A stretch of DNA of 64,000 bases, from assembly GCA_963691815.1 (NCBI GenBank), contig OY829668.1, positions 18,581,953-18,645,952 on the forward strand, read 5' to 3'. This document shows positions 41,950-52,778 of the stretch, in pieces. The notes under the pieces are model-generated. The model worked only from the letters and a program-made list of their open reading frames with translations, made no database searches and had not been told where the DNA came from. The DNA comes from Echiichthys vipera. Its lineage: Eukaryota; Chordata; Actinopteri; Perciformes; Trachinidae. The translations under genes were made by a program, and so were the position numbers. How positions within the stretch are numbered: the stretch's first letter is position 1; each line of letters begins with the position of its first letter.

Positions 41950-44600
41950 AAAATAAAAGTTTTAAAATTGGGCAGAGTGGGTGAAAGTCTCACATCTTCA
42001 GGAAGTTTATTCCAGCTGTTTGTTGCATAATGACTAAAAGATGCTTTCCCTTGATTTGAGTTTACTCTGCGAATCACTAACAGATTGGCCTCAGAGGATC
42101 TTAGTGATTTAGAAGGCTTATGTAGTGGGAGCATATCAGTGATATACTTCAGCCCTAGACCATGAAGTGATTTATATGTGAGCAAGAGGATTTTGAAGTC
42201 AATTCTCTGACGTACAGGAACCAGTGTAATGATTTATGAATTGGTGTAATGTGCTCACATTTTTTGGTCTTTGTTAGAATTCTAGCAGCAGCGTTCTGAA
42301 CAAGCTGTAACTGCCTGACAGTTTTTTTGGGAAGACCTGCAAGGAGACCGTTACAGTCTAGCCTACTGGTAATAAAGGCATGGACAAGTTTTTCTAAGTC
42401 TTGAGCTGACATGAGCCCTGTAAGTCTTGTTACATTTTTAAGGTGATAGTAGGCCGATTTTGTTACTGATTTGATGTGACTGTCGAAATGTAAATCAGAA
42501 TCCATAATAACCCCAAGATTTCTGGCTTTATTTGAGGTTTTCAGGGACAGTGATTGAAGGTGTTGGATGACTTTAAACCTTTCTTTCTTAGCACCAAAAA
42601 CAATTATCTCAGTTTTATCCTCGTTTAGTTGAAGCAAATTTTGGCACATCCAGTGTTTGACTTGCTGGGGGGATAGTCATTTGGTGATAGCACTACATAC
42701 ATTTGGGTGTCACCGGCATAGCAATGGTGGTCAATGTTATTATTTTGCATGATTTGTCCTAGTGGGAGCATATAGATGTTAAATAAAGTCGGCCCCAAGA
42801 TTGAACCTTGGGGGACTCCACACGTTACGTTGGTTTGTTCTGATACAAAGTCGCCAATGGAAACAAAAATAGTTCCTATCTTGTAGATATGACTTGAACC
42901 AGTTTAGGACTGTGCCTGAGAGCCCCACCCAGTTTTCCAACCTGTCCAAAAGTATTGAGTGGTCGACAGTGTCAAATGCACCACTGAGGTCCAATAGCAT
43001 TAATACTGAAGTTTTGCCAGAGTCTGTGTTAAGACGGATGTCATTTATAACGTTAATAAGGGCCGTCTCTGTGCTATGAAAAGGCCTAAATCCTGACTGG
43101 AGGTTGTTGTGGCAGCCAGTAGAAGCCAAGGAGGGATTTAGTTGTTGGAGTACAACTTTCTCAATAATTTTACTTATGAATGGTAGATTTGAAATTGGTC
43201 TGTAGTTGTTGATAATAGAGGCATCTAGGCTCTGCTTTTTTAGAAGAGGTTTAATGACTGCAGTTTTGATGGCCTTTGGGAAATTGCCAGATTGAATAGA
43301 GTTATTAACTATTTGCAATACGTCTGTTGATAGGCAGTCAAAAACATTCTTAAAGAAGTTGGTAGGTAAAGCATCAAGACAGCAGGTGTTTGGCTTTAGA
43401 TCTGTCACTGTTTCCACTAGAGTTTTAGAGTCTATGGCATTAAAGCTTACCATCATTGCTGTGTTATTTTGGCCTAAACGGGGTGGTGATCCGACTTTTT
43501 TGTTTGAGATATTGATGGCACATCTGATGCCTTCAATTTTATCAGTATAAAAGAATGCAAACTCATTGCATTTCTGTGTGGAATGGAGTTCAGCTGGCAT
43601 TTGTGTTGGGGGGGTTGGTCAGTCTGTCGATAGTTGCAAATAGGGTTTTGGCCTGATTAGTGTTGCTGTTTATGATATTGGAGAAGAATGTTTCTCTCGC
43701 ACTTTTTAAGACTAAATTGTAGGCCTGGAGCCTCTCTTTATAGATGTCACGGTGAATATGAAGTTTTGTATTTCGCCAGATTCGTTCAGCCTTCCTGCAC
43801 TCTCTTCTCTGGGCTGTTACAACAGCAGCTTTTCTCCAGGGTGCCTTTTGCTTACCAGAAATCGTTTTAACTGTAACAGGTGCAATGACATCTATGATAT
43901 TCACAATTTTGGAATTAAAGTTGTTTACAAGATCATCAGCATGGCTTGGGTTTAGAGGTGGTAGCGAGGAGATGGCATTTTTGAAGAGTACATTAGCATG
44001 TTCATTGATGTAGCGCTTTTTGACATTCTTTGATTCTGTTTGTGTCTCCGGAATTAAAGAAATATTAAAGAAAACACACAGAAGTGATCAGACAATGAAA
44101 GATCAGTCACAAGAACATCAGAAACATTGAGACCTTTTGTGATAATCAGGTCCAGGGTGTGTCCTTGACAATGAGTAGCCTCTTTCACATGTTGAGACAG
44201 TTCAAATGTATCTAAAATAGTAAAAAGTTCCTTTGCACCCTTGTCATTCAAATCGTCAATATGAAAATTAAAGTCACCAGTTATAACTAGGCAGTCAAAG
44301 TCAGTGGAGATGCTAGACAATAATTCGGTAAAATCATTTGCTGAGTATTTAGGTGGCCTGTAAATAATTAACAGGAGAATTTTGGGAGAGCATTTCAACA
44401 CAGCACACAAGTATTCGAATGATGTAAAATTACCAAGGGACATCTGTTTCCCCTGAAATATGTTTTTAAATATAGCAGCAACCCCTCCCCCCCTTTTCCC
44501 AGATCTGCATACATCAATAAAGTTAGGGTTGGGGGTTGCTGTCTCGATCAGAATGCTTGCACTGTTATTTTGCTCCAGCCATGTTTCAGTTAAAAACATA
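41950..44600 (-). pseudogene. L2-like LINE ORF2, frameshifted
   Basis: Endonuclease (44,599-44,054): [60 protein letters not shown] linker is at 43,904-43,590. RT (43,600-42,779): [60 protein letters not shown]. The catalytic YADD block lies in a shifted frame at about 42,740-42,690. The C-terminal domain (42,649-42,155): LNEDKTEIIVFGAKKE, LGVIMDSDLHFDSHIKS, VQNAAARILTKTKK. The order matches the intact L2 at 12,380-15,499. Several frameshifts, no functional product. Confidence 0.88.
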
Positions 44601-44959
44601 AAGAGGAGAAGGGGTTGCCACTGAGATGACGCTGAGGGGGGGATCGCTGAGGTTGGTCAAGGGGGGTAAAAATAGAAGTAGGGGGGGAGTGGGTGGGGGT
44701 AGCTCCCGGAACTCCAAGGGGGAGAAAGGCTTACTTGAGGAAGGGAGAAGGATGGAGACCTGGATGGAGGCTTGGGGGGTGTGGGGGAGGGATCTTCACG
44801 CGCATTCGAAATTAAGGGGGAGGTAGAGGGGGATGGACACCGCTCCTCTTTGCTCTGGTGTCTCTCATGGTCAGCACTCTCCTTTTGCAATGGCAGTCCT
44901 CCTTCGACATTCATGATAAGCTGTGTTGTGTCTTACTTTTTCGTTGGTTCCTCTTGTCT

Positions 44960-45235
44960 CTTGTCCTTGGCAGTGATGATAGATGGATGACGCAGGAAGT
45001 AAGACATGTTGGTCATGAAAAGCTTTACTCCCTGCTTATTTAGACAAAGTCCGTCTGCCTTAAAAAGATAACTGCGGTCCCAGAAAAAGCTAAAATTGTC
45101 AATAAAATGCATTGAACGAGCAAGAAAAGCGCTGGAGAGCCACTCATTCAGCGAGTAAAGTCGACTGAATCTCTCAGCTCCTCTCCTGATCCCGATAGAG
45201 GACCACTGATAAACAACTCAGCATTCACAGCGCTG
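44960..45235 (-). pseudogene. L2-like LINE ORF1, esterase C-terminus
   Basis: The minus strand reads RLYSLNEWLSSAFLARSMHF, IDNFSFFWDRSYLFKADGLC and LNKQGVKLFMTNM. It aligns with the last part of the intact L2 ORF1 (LRQLHLWLKG, FVDNFTTFFRRPKLFRRDGL, HPNQEGSRLLSANI). The block-V His (DGLHP) reads Cys (DGLCL), so the catalytic residue is lost. Confidence 0.7.
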
Positions 45236-45244
45236 ACTGTTTCC

Positions 45245-46300
45245 AAGAGTGTATTGAGTGCTCTTAATCTGATTTTGTCATGCTTCATGATGCTGCTGTA
45301 GGCCTATTCTGCCGGGGGATTATCCTGTTGCTGATACTCAGAGCTTTTAACCTGTCTGTCTGTATCATTCATGTCTCAGCAATGCATATAACTAATTCAA
45401 CTCAATGTTCACCACCATAATTATTATCATTGTCATATTCTGTCACTCCAGCTGTACCTGTTTCTTGCTGCTCTGCTATATTAACTGCCATAACTTGTAA
45501 ATCATATTCACATTGCTTTAGCTATCACTATAGTCACCGTTTCTTTTGTGGTTGCTTGCATCTCTGGAAGTGTGTCCGTCTGTCTCTGTGTCTGTCTTTG
45601 TCTCTCTCTGTACATCTCTCTGTATTTTCTCTCTTCTTTTCTTCCTCCCTGTCAAGATGTGGTTCTGTCATTACCCTCCTCTCTTCTGTTATGTGTGAGT
45701 TTGTCTCCCCCTGTCTGTGTTTCCCTGCATGTTCTCTCCCTCGTCTCTGTGTAGGTCCGGTAGGCGTTCCTCCAAGCTGCAGCCTGTTATGCTGATTACC
45801 CCATCATCTTAAATACCTGAAGCTGACAGGCATGCAGCGCCGGACCGGCGTCGACCCTGTATTAGTAAAACTACCCCCCCCCCCGACTGCGATCCCCTTT
45901 CTCGTTGTGGTTTTCACGCTCCCCGTAGTAAGTTGATTAATCGTGTTTGTTTTCTGTTTTCTCCGTAGTTTCCCGTGTTCCCGTGTTCCTGTTTCCCGTC
46001 CGTCTCCTCATCTTCCGTCGTCTTCCTGTTACTGTAATTCCCGTGTTCGTTTGGTTAGTCTTTGTGTTTGTATATCTGTAGTGTTTTTGCGTTTGTCCGT
46101 TTATTATTTTAAACGTTTATTTTTTACTTTACCTTTTTGTCTGTGTCTGCATTGGGTCCACCTTTTTGTGTTATACCTGAACCGTTCATGACACTCCCCC
46201 ACCGGTCAAAACAGATGGCCGTCCTCCATACAGCTTGGTCTGTCGGACGTTCCTGCCTGTTATAGGGAAGGTTTTCGATGACACTTTACAAAATTAAACG
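45245..46300 (+). mobile_element. L2-group 3' UTR fragment, split by a solo LTR
   Basis: TCATTCATGTCTCAGCAATG, TGCATCTCTGGAAGTGTGTC and CCGGTCAAAACAGATGGCCG with CTGCCTGTTATAGGGAAGG match the intact L2 3' UTR at 15,630-16,670. The minisatellite portion is missing and the end is cut after GGTTTTCG. Confidence 0.75.
45650..46193 (+). repeat. Solo LTR with 5-bp target duplication
   Basis: Starts TGTCAAGATGTGG and ends CCGTTCATGACA, 544 bp. CTCCC flanks it on both sides (45,645-45,649 and 46,194-46,198). The uninterrupted target is seen in the intact L2 at about 16,565-16,585. No internal genes remain, so it arose by LTR-LTR recombination. Confidence 0.88.
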
Positions 46301-46334
46301 CTTTTATGTTATTGTTAGGTAGATTGTGGTCTTG

Positions 46335-47460
46335 TTTGTTCAAGATGGCGCAGCGGATGGCTGCCTCAATTTGTTTTGTGCGCTTTGTTTTGTCTTGTTT
46401 TGTTTGTAAACAGTGTTTTTTGTTTGGGTTCACGGCTGTCTTGAACCCAAACACCTGCCTGTGTTTCAGGGAAACACAGACAGGGGGAGACAGCTGGATG
46501 GATTCCAGCTTCACCGAGCGGACCGTGAAAACGCGGCTCTCTGGCAAAACAAAGGGTGGAGGTATTTGTTTCTACACCAACAGCGGCTGGTGCAACGACG
46601 TAACGGTGATACAACGGCACTGTTCTCCCCTCCTGGAAACTTTTATTATTAACTGCAAACCATTCTACTCCCCACGTGAGTTTGCTTCCTTCATTCTGGT
46701 TGGTGTTTACATTCCACCGGAGGCCAACGTGCAGGACGCACAGTGCGCGCTCGCCAACCAGATACTGCAAGTGGAACCCGGACTCCTTAGTTATTGTCCT
46801 CGGGGATGTTAACAAAGGTAACCTCAGTCACGTATTGCCCAAATACAGACAGTTTATAAAATGTGCAACCAGGGAGGGGAACACTCTGGATCACTGTTAC
46901 GCAACAGTCAGTAACGCCTATCACGCCGTCACCCGCGCTGCACTGGGACACTCTGACCACAACATGGTCCACCTGATTCCTGCCTACAGACAAAGACTAA
47001 AACTCTCTAAACCTGTGGTGAGGACATCAGAGAAGTGGACCAGTGAAGCAGCAGAGGACTTAAAGGCATGTCTGGACTGTACTGACTTGGATGTTTTCAG
47101 GTCTGCTTCCAGCAGTCTGGATGAGTACACAGAAGCTTTGACTTCATACATCAGCTTCTGTGAGGACTGCTGTGTGCCAACACACACCAGGGTGACTTAT
47201 AACAATGACAAGCCCTGGTCATACCCAGACTGCGACAGTTGAGGTCTGACAAGGAAAGGGCTTTCAAAAGTGGCAACAGAGCAGAGTACATAGAGGCCAA
47301 GTACTGGTTTAGCAGGGCGGTGAGGGACGCTAAACAGCTGTACTCGAAGAAGCTCCAACATCAGTTCTCCTCTAACGACTTTGCCTCTGTCTGTAGGGGG
47401 CTCAGGCAGATCACCAACTACAAGCCAAGAGCCCCCCCTGGAAGGCTGGATTTGAGTTAT
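46335..47460 (+). pseudogene. Jockey/Rex1-like LINE remnant (endonuclease part)
   Basis: Begins near CAAGATGGCGCAGCGG, a common LINE 5' end. Frames give [96 protein letters not shown] and the linker [20 protein letters not shown] to ITNYKPRAPPGRL. These are the APE-type endonuclease and the region before RT. The first catalytic block is weak, and the expected GDFN reads GDVN. RT is missing. Clade name uncertain. Confidence 0.8.
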
Positions 47461-47719
47461 TTTATTTCCTTGTGGAGCATGTTAAGAACGTCCAGTTTTT
47501 TGTTAATGGATTCGAATACACTGACCTGTATATCCATGGTTTGAAGATTGTCAGTGTCAGTGGCTGAATCTTTCTTTTTGTGTTTGTTTGGATTGGGAGT
47601 GTGGTGAACCAGGCTGTTTTCCATTGCAAGGCGATAGTAGTGGTTGTCAATGTATTCCTCGAGGCCCTCCGCTTTGATTGGGGTGCAGTGTGTTCCTTTA
47701 TGGTATTCTTTGATGGTCA
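47461..47719 (-). pseudogene. Possible L1-group ORF1 N-terminal fragment
   Basis: A minus frame of about 86 residues without stops: EGLEEYIDNHYYRLAMENSL, a Lys/Asp-rich stretch, then VFESINKKLDVLNMLHKEIK. The last part resembles the start of the coiled coil in fish L1-type ORF1 proteins. No other domain is present. Confidence 0.35.
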
Positions 47720-47879
47720 GGATTTTTTTTTGTATGTTTCATATTATTTACGGTAAGAAGAAGGGGAAAAAAATAATTTCAAAATGGGAGAAAAATTGTA
47801 GTCCGATCTAGCAGCCGGGCGTCGCCAGGATAAATCCAAATCTCGTCTCAGCGGCCTCGCGATCTCAGCACATCTCAGC

Positions 47880-48570
47880 CTTCCTGAGATGACACTTTAT
47901 TGAATTTATTTTTGATTCTGGGGGAAAAGAGATGCTCAGTCTGTTTTTGAAGTCTTGAATGAGAACATGCAGGGCTATAATTTCAGGGAGAAACTTGTGG
48001 CACAAACCTATGATGGGGCTGCTGTCATGGCTCTGCTCTCAAGGAGCGCTACAGAAATCTGTACATGACCATCCTAGACAATCTTTAAGTGCAGATACTT
48101 TGGTGTTTTGCAATTTGGAAAGCATGCGCTTCTTAGACTTCAGTCAATCCAGGGAAAATTGATGAGATGAGACAAGTGTTTCCAGAGGAGGCGTGTCCTG
48201 AAAAGTTATGGTCAGTTCTGTGATTCAGGGAGAGGTCTGAACTTCAGGTCATTTATTCAAACCAGGACTTGCAGGGTAACAGGGGAAAGCTGTGTGATTT
48301 ATTGCCGTTTCTGAAAGACATGGAGTTGGACAGTGCAATGCCTTAGCTGTACAAACTTTTGTCATTATTAGCAACATTTGGAGCTACATCTACAGGTGTA
48401 AAGAGGAGCTTCTCCTGTTTGAACCAACTCAAGTCTTACACCTGCAACACAATGGCCAAGGCCGTTTAAGCAGCCTAGATCTGCTGGCCATTGGGAGGAC
48501 AACCGTCGGACCCATGGTTTTGCATGATTTATCTTCTAATTGCATTAAGGACAAAGTGCAGAACATTTTG
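47880..48570 (+). pseudogene. hAT transposase remnant
   Basis: The first part (47,905-48,040) reads SVFEVLNENMQGYNFREKLV and AQTYDGAAVMA, the core motif around a catalytic Asp in ZMYM-associated hAT transposases. The C-terminal dimerisation region (48,370-48,560) reads TFGATSTGVKRSFSCLNQLK and SYTCNTMAKAV, then after a stop LSSLDLLAIG. Between them are many stops and a deletion of most of the catalytic domain. No inverted repeats found. Confidence 0.7.
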
Positions 48571-49070
48571 TTTGATTATGTATTATACATATGTATATTT
48601 ATGCATGCAAAATAAAATGCACCAACTGGATGGAATGGCCCTTCAACACATAATAAGGGGCATATTTGGTAACTACATCTGCAGTCAATTAAAAAGGAGT
48701 TGATCAGACTTCACTACATCAGGTTTTTATTTAAACAGGGCTGGTCTGAGGTCAGTAAGAACAGAGAGAGAAGAACAAGCTCTGTGTAACTGAAACATTT
48801 GACTTACTCATTTTCACACAATGACAAAAACCTTTTCTCCACTCAAACTCCGTCAAAAACACTGTTTCTTCATCCAACGGTCAGTCTGACTAGCTCCGTG
48901 TTGCTGACTTCATGCTAGCATGCTAAGCTAACTTTTACAGCTTTGTATGTACTGGGAGATGAGTCAGAGGAGAAACATTCAGAAATAAAGGTGAACAGCA
49001 CATAGTTCATTCAGACAGGATTATCCAGACACGCTCTGCTGGACGCCATCTTGCTCAAAGTTTTTTGTTT
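48571..49070. other. Unassigned DNA
   Basis: No gene recognised. It holds a GCTAGCATGCTAAGCTAAC phrase and ends near ACGCCATCTTGCTC, complement of a LINE-like 5' end. Confidence 0.3.
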
Positions 49071-49262
49071 TTATTATTGAACAATTTAGAGTTATCAATT
49101 AACCTAACATGTGCATGTCTTTGGACTGTGAAAGGAAGCCAGAGAACCCACGCTGACAGCGGGAGAACATGCAAACTCCACACAGAAGGGCCCAAGCTGG
49201 GATTCAAACCAGGAACCCTCTTGTTGTGAGGCGACAGTGCTAAGTATAGAATACAGCTTCCA
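49071..49262 (-). mobile_element. tRNA-like SINE fragment (minus strand)
   Basis: ATGTGCATGTCTTTGGACTG, GAACATGCAAACTCCACAC and GGATTCAAACC (complement of a B box, 49,199-49,210) match a very common fish short repeat. It is 5'-truncated. Confidence 0.65.
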
Positions 49263-49314
49263 GGGGGGATCAGCATGAAAATAAAAATCCAGAAAATAAT
49301 AAATAAATACATTT

Positions 49315-49745
49315 TTCAGCTAAAGCCTTGTGCGTTTGAGCAGTGTGAGTGCACCCGCTCCGCGCATAACTGCGGACAGCCGTCCACGGCCCGCCTGAGA
49401 GAGGTGGGCTTTTGTAGAGCCCGTTTGCACATGTATGAGCACGATGCCTACGGCGGTTCTGACTTCATTTATGTGCGCCTGTTCAGACATAGAAAATAGA
49501 AGACCATGCGCGGACATTTAACATCAACAACAATGGCGGCAAAAGGTTCATGTTGCTGTGATGCGAAGGTGGAGTGTTTACTGCAGATTTGGTCGGAAGA
49601 AAATATTCAAAAACAGTCGGACAAGACGCACTCAAAACTCAGAGGTCTATGGAAAGAGACGCATGGCGATGACGTCAATCAATGTGTGTGACGTGTTACG
49701 GCGTGATGACGTATGGACAGCAAGAAGCATTTGCGCGAGGCAACT
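49315..49745 (+). mobile_element. Dispersed repeat, copy B (SANT/MADF-like ORF)
   Basis: Homologous to 20,797-21,229. The frame at 49,506-49,688 reads MRGHL, MAAKGSCCCDAKVECLLQIW and SEENIQKQSDKTHSKLRGLW. After a +1 shift the next frame gives QNSEVYGK. Together they resemble a Myb/SANT-like domain (CLLQIW, IQ.QLDKTH.NSEVY) that has suffered a frameshift. Function unknown. Confidence 0.55.
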
Positions 49746-49799
49746 ACAAGCGAAAGAGCACCGAGGCCTTCAGGGACACTGTCAGTGGGTGTGTGATAT

Positions 49800-50283
49800 T
49801 TGCTTATACCTATAAAGGAGCTGGTTAGGAACTTAAAAGTAAAGTGTGATGCAGTTCAGAGTGCAAAGCACTTAAACAAGGGAGCTGTGAAAAAAGAATC
49901 TGAGTCAGTTCTGATACAGTTCAGCATAAAAGAGTTGCCCACAGAGCTATACTTTGGATTCATGAGATACAGGGTAAGAGAGTTCACAGATAAACCAATA
50001 AGATGCTACAAGTGCCAGAAGTTTGTGTAAACTGTGTAAAGGGACAAAAAGATGTGCGAAATTTGGTGGGGAGCTTGACTATGGAGAATGTGGAGAGGGG
50101 GTAAGACCTAAATGCTGTAATTGTGGAGGGGGACACCTGGGCGGCCTACTGGGGGTGCGAATTAATGAGAAAGGAGACTTTCTCATTACTAACAAGCAAG
50201 TAATGAGATTCAGAGTGTGAAAAGGAAGGATAGAGTTCCTTATGCCGAAGCAGTTAAAAGAGTGGAACAAACAAAGAAGTGTA
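49800..50283 (+). pseudogene. Nimb-like LINE ORF1, N-part with zinc knuckles
   Basis: Starts within the ORF (KELVRNLKVKCDAVQSAKHL), then SVLIQFSIKELPTELYFGFM, RVREFTDKPIRCYKCQKF, then in shifted frames CKGTKRCAKFGGELDYGECG and PKCCNCGGGH. These are gag-like CCHC knuckles with some residues lost (one Cys reads Phe). YAEAVKRVEQTKKCN ends the piece. Gypsy B interrupts it immediately after. Confidence 0.75.
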
Positions 50284-50339
50284 ACCGGGTGGTAACACCA
50301 GGTGGTAATTGTGTCCTTATTCCATGGGCTACATCATTT

Positions 50340-50357
50340 TTGTACCAGGAGTGGGGT
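50340..50357 (+). other. Primer-binding site, tRNA-Leu type
   Basis: TTGTACCAGGAGTGGGGT matches the complement of a tRNA-Leu 3' end (TGGTACCAGGAGTGGGAT) at 16 of 18 bases. It starts 6 bases after the LTR end, which supports the LTR boundary. Confidence 0.65.
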
Positions 50358-50723
50358 GTAGCCACAACATTTATATTTTTGAAATTGGGAACTGGGTGGT
50401 TAATTTTTATTTAATAAAATACGGCGGTGGCGAAGATATCCGAGCCCTTGGTGTCTGAGTCAGTGTGGCCAGCCTGCGGTGGAGTTGTTGAGCGGCGAGA
50501 GACGTCCTGAGGTGCTCCAAGGTGTGCTGCTGATCCCCGGTGGAGACGACTCATCTGTGTCAGAGTGTCTATGCAGAGGATTTCAACATGAACTGCAGCT
50601 GCAAAGATAACCATTTAGCCCGGGCTCCAAGTCAAAGACTGTCTTCACAGTATCCTTAACCCACATTTTGGACTCAAGTGTTTTGCATTTATACTGGACT
50701 GTTTAAAAGTTAACATTGCATTA

Positions 50724-51767
50724 TGTCAAGTGAGTCAGATGATGAAGGGGCTGTTGGTAATACAAATGACCAGTCAAACCCAGTTGCAGGCAGTAATGCA
50801 GAGTCAGTTGCAAGAGCTCACTAGATTGAAAGATGAGCTTATCAGGTTAAATGACCAAACGAGGTGTCAAAGAGAAAATAGTAACCTTGCACCCACACGT
50901 TCATACATCTATGTCCCAAGAGAACCGCACATCCAAGCATTTAGTGGGGAGGGTGGTGCAGATGGGAGATCTGTGGAAGACTTAATTGAAGAGATTGAAA
51001 GGGTTTTAAGGTCCAGAGAGCAGACACCCGCAGAACAGTGTGACTACATATTGTCTCTTCTACGTGGTCCTGCTTTAGCAGAAGTTAGACTGTGCATGAG
51101 GGGCCAGTTTGTGGGGCCAAGTGATTTATACTCTTATTTGAGAAACACTTTTGGGGAAAAGCGCAGCACCACACAGCTTTTGCAGACCTTTTACAACCGT
51201 AGACAAGCTGATAGGGTAGACATCCGTGATTTCTCTCATGCACTGTCGCAGATTTTGAGCTCTGTAATAAAGCAGTCCGCAGGGTCAATAGCTAATGAGG
51301 AAACTGTTCTTAGGGATCAGTTTATTGAGCGTTTAACGGACACTGCCCTTCGGCGTGAACTCCGGAAGATGGTGAGGGACAAACCAAACTCCTCCCTTTT
51401 AGATGTAAGGGACGAAGCCCTCCTGGGGGAGATGGAAGACAGCAAGTCCCATAGGCCCAGAGTTGTAAAGAGCAGCCATGTTAAGTCCAAGGTTTCTGAA
51501 ACACAGAGCTCCGCTATCAAAACCAATAATGTCCAATGTACAGCATTGGATGAGGTTCAAAGAACCGTAGCAAATCAGGAAAAGCAACTAGCAGAGTTAG
51601 CCAAAACACTAGCTGAGCTGACAAGCGCTGTAAGTGAACTGATTAGACGGAGCATTCAACCGATTTTTCAAGAGCCTCAGCATCAAGCTAGATCCCAGCC
51701 TCAGTTCACACCAGATGGTCAGCCTATCTGTTTCAACTGTAGAGGTGCGGGTCAAGTTGTAAGATAA
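50724..51767 (+). pseudogene. gag: Gypsy B gag
   Basis: A 345-residue frame. An N-terminal coiled-coil-like region (QLQAVMQSQLQELTRLKDEL), then capsid-like sequence: HIQAFSGEGGADGRSVEDLI, ILSLLRGPALAEVRLCMRGQ, YLRNTFGEKRSTTQLLQTFY, VDIRDFSHALSQIL. The frame ends at ICFNCRGAGQVVR, the first half of a CCHC knuckle (CFNCRGAGH), after which a TAA truncates it; RRCPQ would follow. An alternative Met in another frame (MSSESDDEGAV) at the same start suggests a frameshift near 50,760. Confidence 0.82.
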
Positions 51768-51874
51768 TGCCCCCAAGCCAGAAGGGGCCAAGGAGTTAAT
51801 ATAACTGATCCTACAGTAACACAGGAAAACTTATACCCTCGGTTGTCATGAGCTAAACAACTCGAGGGGAAGCA

Positions 51875-52636
51875 GTGGGCTCCTCAAAAGACACAAAAGA
51901 GAGAAGTAAAATCTTAGAGTATGCAGTTGGGGAATGCAAAACTGTTGAGGTGAAACTCCCGGGTGTTACAGTATCATGCCTGCTTGAGACCGGTAGTCAG
52001 GTTAGTACCATTTCAGAGGGTTTCTTCAGAGAACACTTGGCAGTAGAGGGTGAAGATTTGCATCCTGCTTTTGAGTGGTTAAAGATAACTGCAGCAAATG
52101 GATTAGAAATACCCTATATAGCCTGTGTGGAGTTTGATGTAGAAGCTATGGGTTTGGCTAACCCAGAGCGAGGGTTTCTTATAGTCAGAAATTCTGCACA
52201 CTCTTCCTCTGTTCCGGGTCTCATAGGGATGAACGTCGTCAAAAAATACAGCAAGTTGGTACACACAGAGTTCGACACTACACTGCGAACAGGGCTTGAC
52301 TCACACTGGAGAGATGCTTTTCATCGCCTTCATACTGTAAATGTTGCAGACAGGCTCTCTTTTGCTAGAGTAGCGGGTAGCGATGTAGTCCATGTGCCTG
52401 TTTCATCTGCTGCTACAGTCATGGCTAGGGGGTTTAGATCTGTGAGTGCGGACGCTCCTTTATCATTGCTGGAGCCTGTGGGTACAGCTGTGCATGAAGT
52501 TTTGGTTGTTGTGCCTACTTTGGTTTCTTCGGAGAGCAACATTTTCCCTGTGCAAGTCATGAACCTGTCTGATGAAGATGTCTGGCTGAGGCCAAGGACA
52601 AGGTTAGGAGTTTTGACTCCTGTGTGGATAGCCTGA
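51875..52636 (+). pseudogene. pol: Gypsy B protease region
   Basis: A 253-residue open frame. KTVEVKLPGVTVSCLLETGS then QVSTI is the retropepsin active-site block, but the catalytic Asp (DTG) is Glu (ETG). A second flap/LIGMNV block (VPGLIGMNVVKKY) is present. The C-terminal part (ARVAGSDVVHVPVSSAATVM, VLVVVPTLVSSESNIFPVQV) is the linker before RT in this gypsy group. Open length suggests recent decay, yet the missing Asp means no protease activity in this copy. Confidence 0.8.
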
Positions 52637-52778
52637 AAAGCGATGAGCTTTGCAGTTTAGAAGGATCTCAGCTGATACTGAACAAGTTAGTATTGACAAA
52701 TGTCCTGAAACGTCTGCAGATGTACAGTCCATCCTCACTGAGCTAAATGTAGATGGTAGCCCAGAACAGTAAGAACAG

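Larger units (their letters stand above)
41878..45240 (-). mobile_element. Second L2-like LINE (minus), inserted in the Gmr1-like integrase
   Basis: The 3' end carries a GCCTT pentamer tail (plus strand AAGGC repeats at 41,877-41,900). ORF2 runs from about 44,600 to 41,950 with frameshifts, and the ORF1 C-terminus is at 45,235-44,960. The region 44,600-44,960 is G-rich and carries no clear domain. Confidence 0.82.

Noticed and set aside
41534..41950. Plus-strand ORF opposite the Gmr1-like integrase
   Set aside because: It is an antisense shadow of the integrase; no domain of its own.
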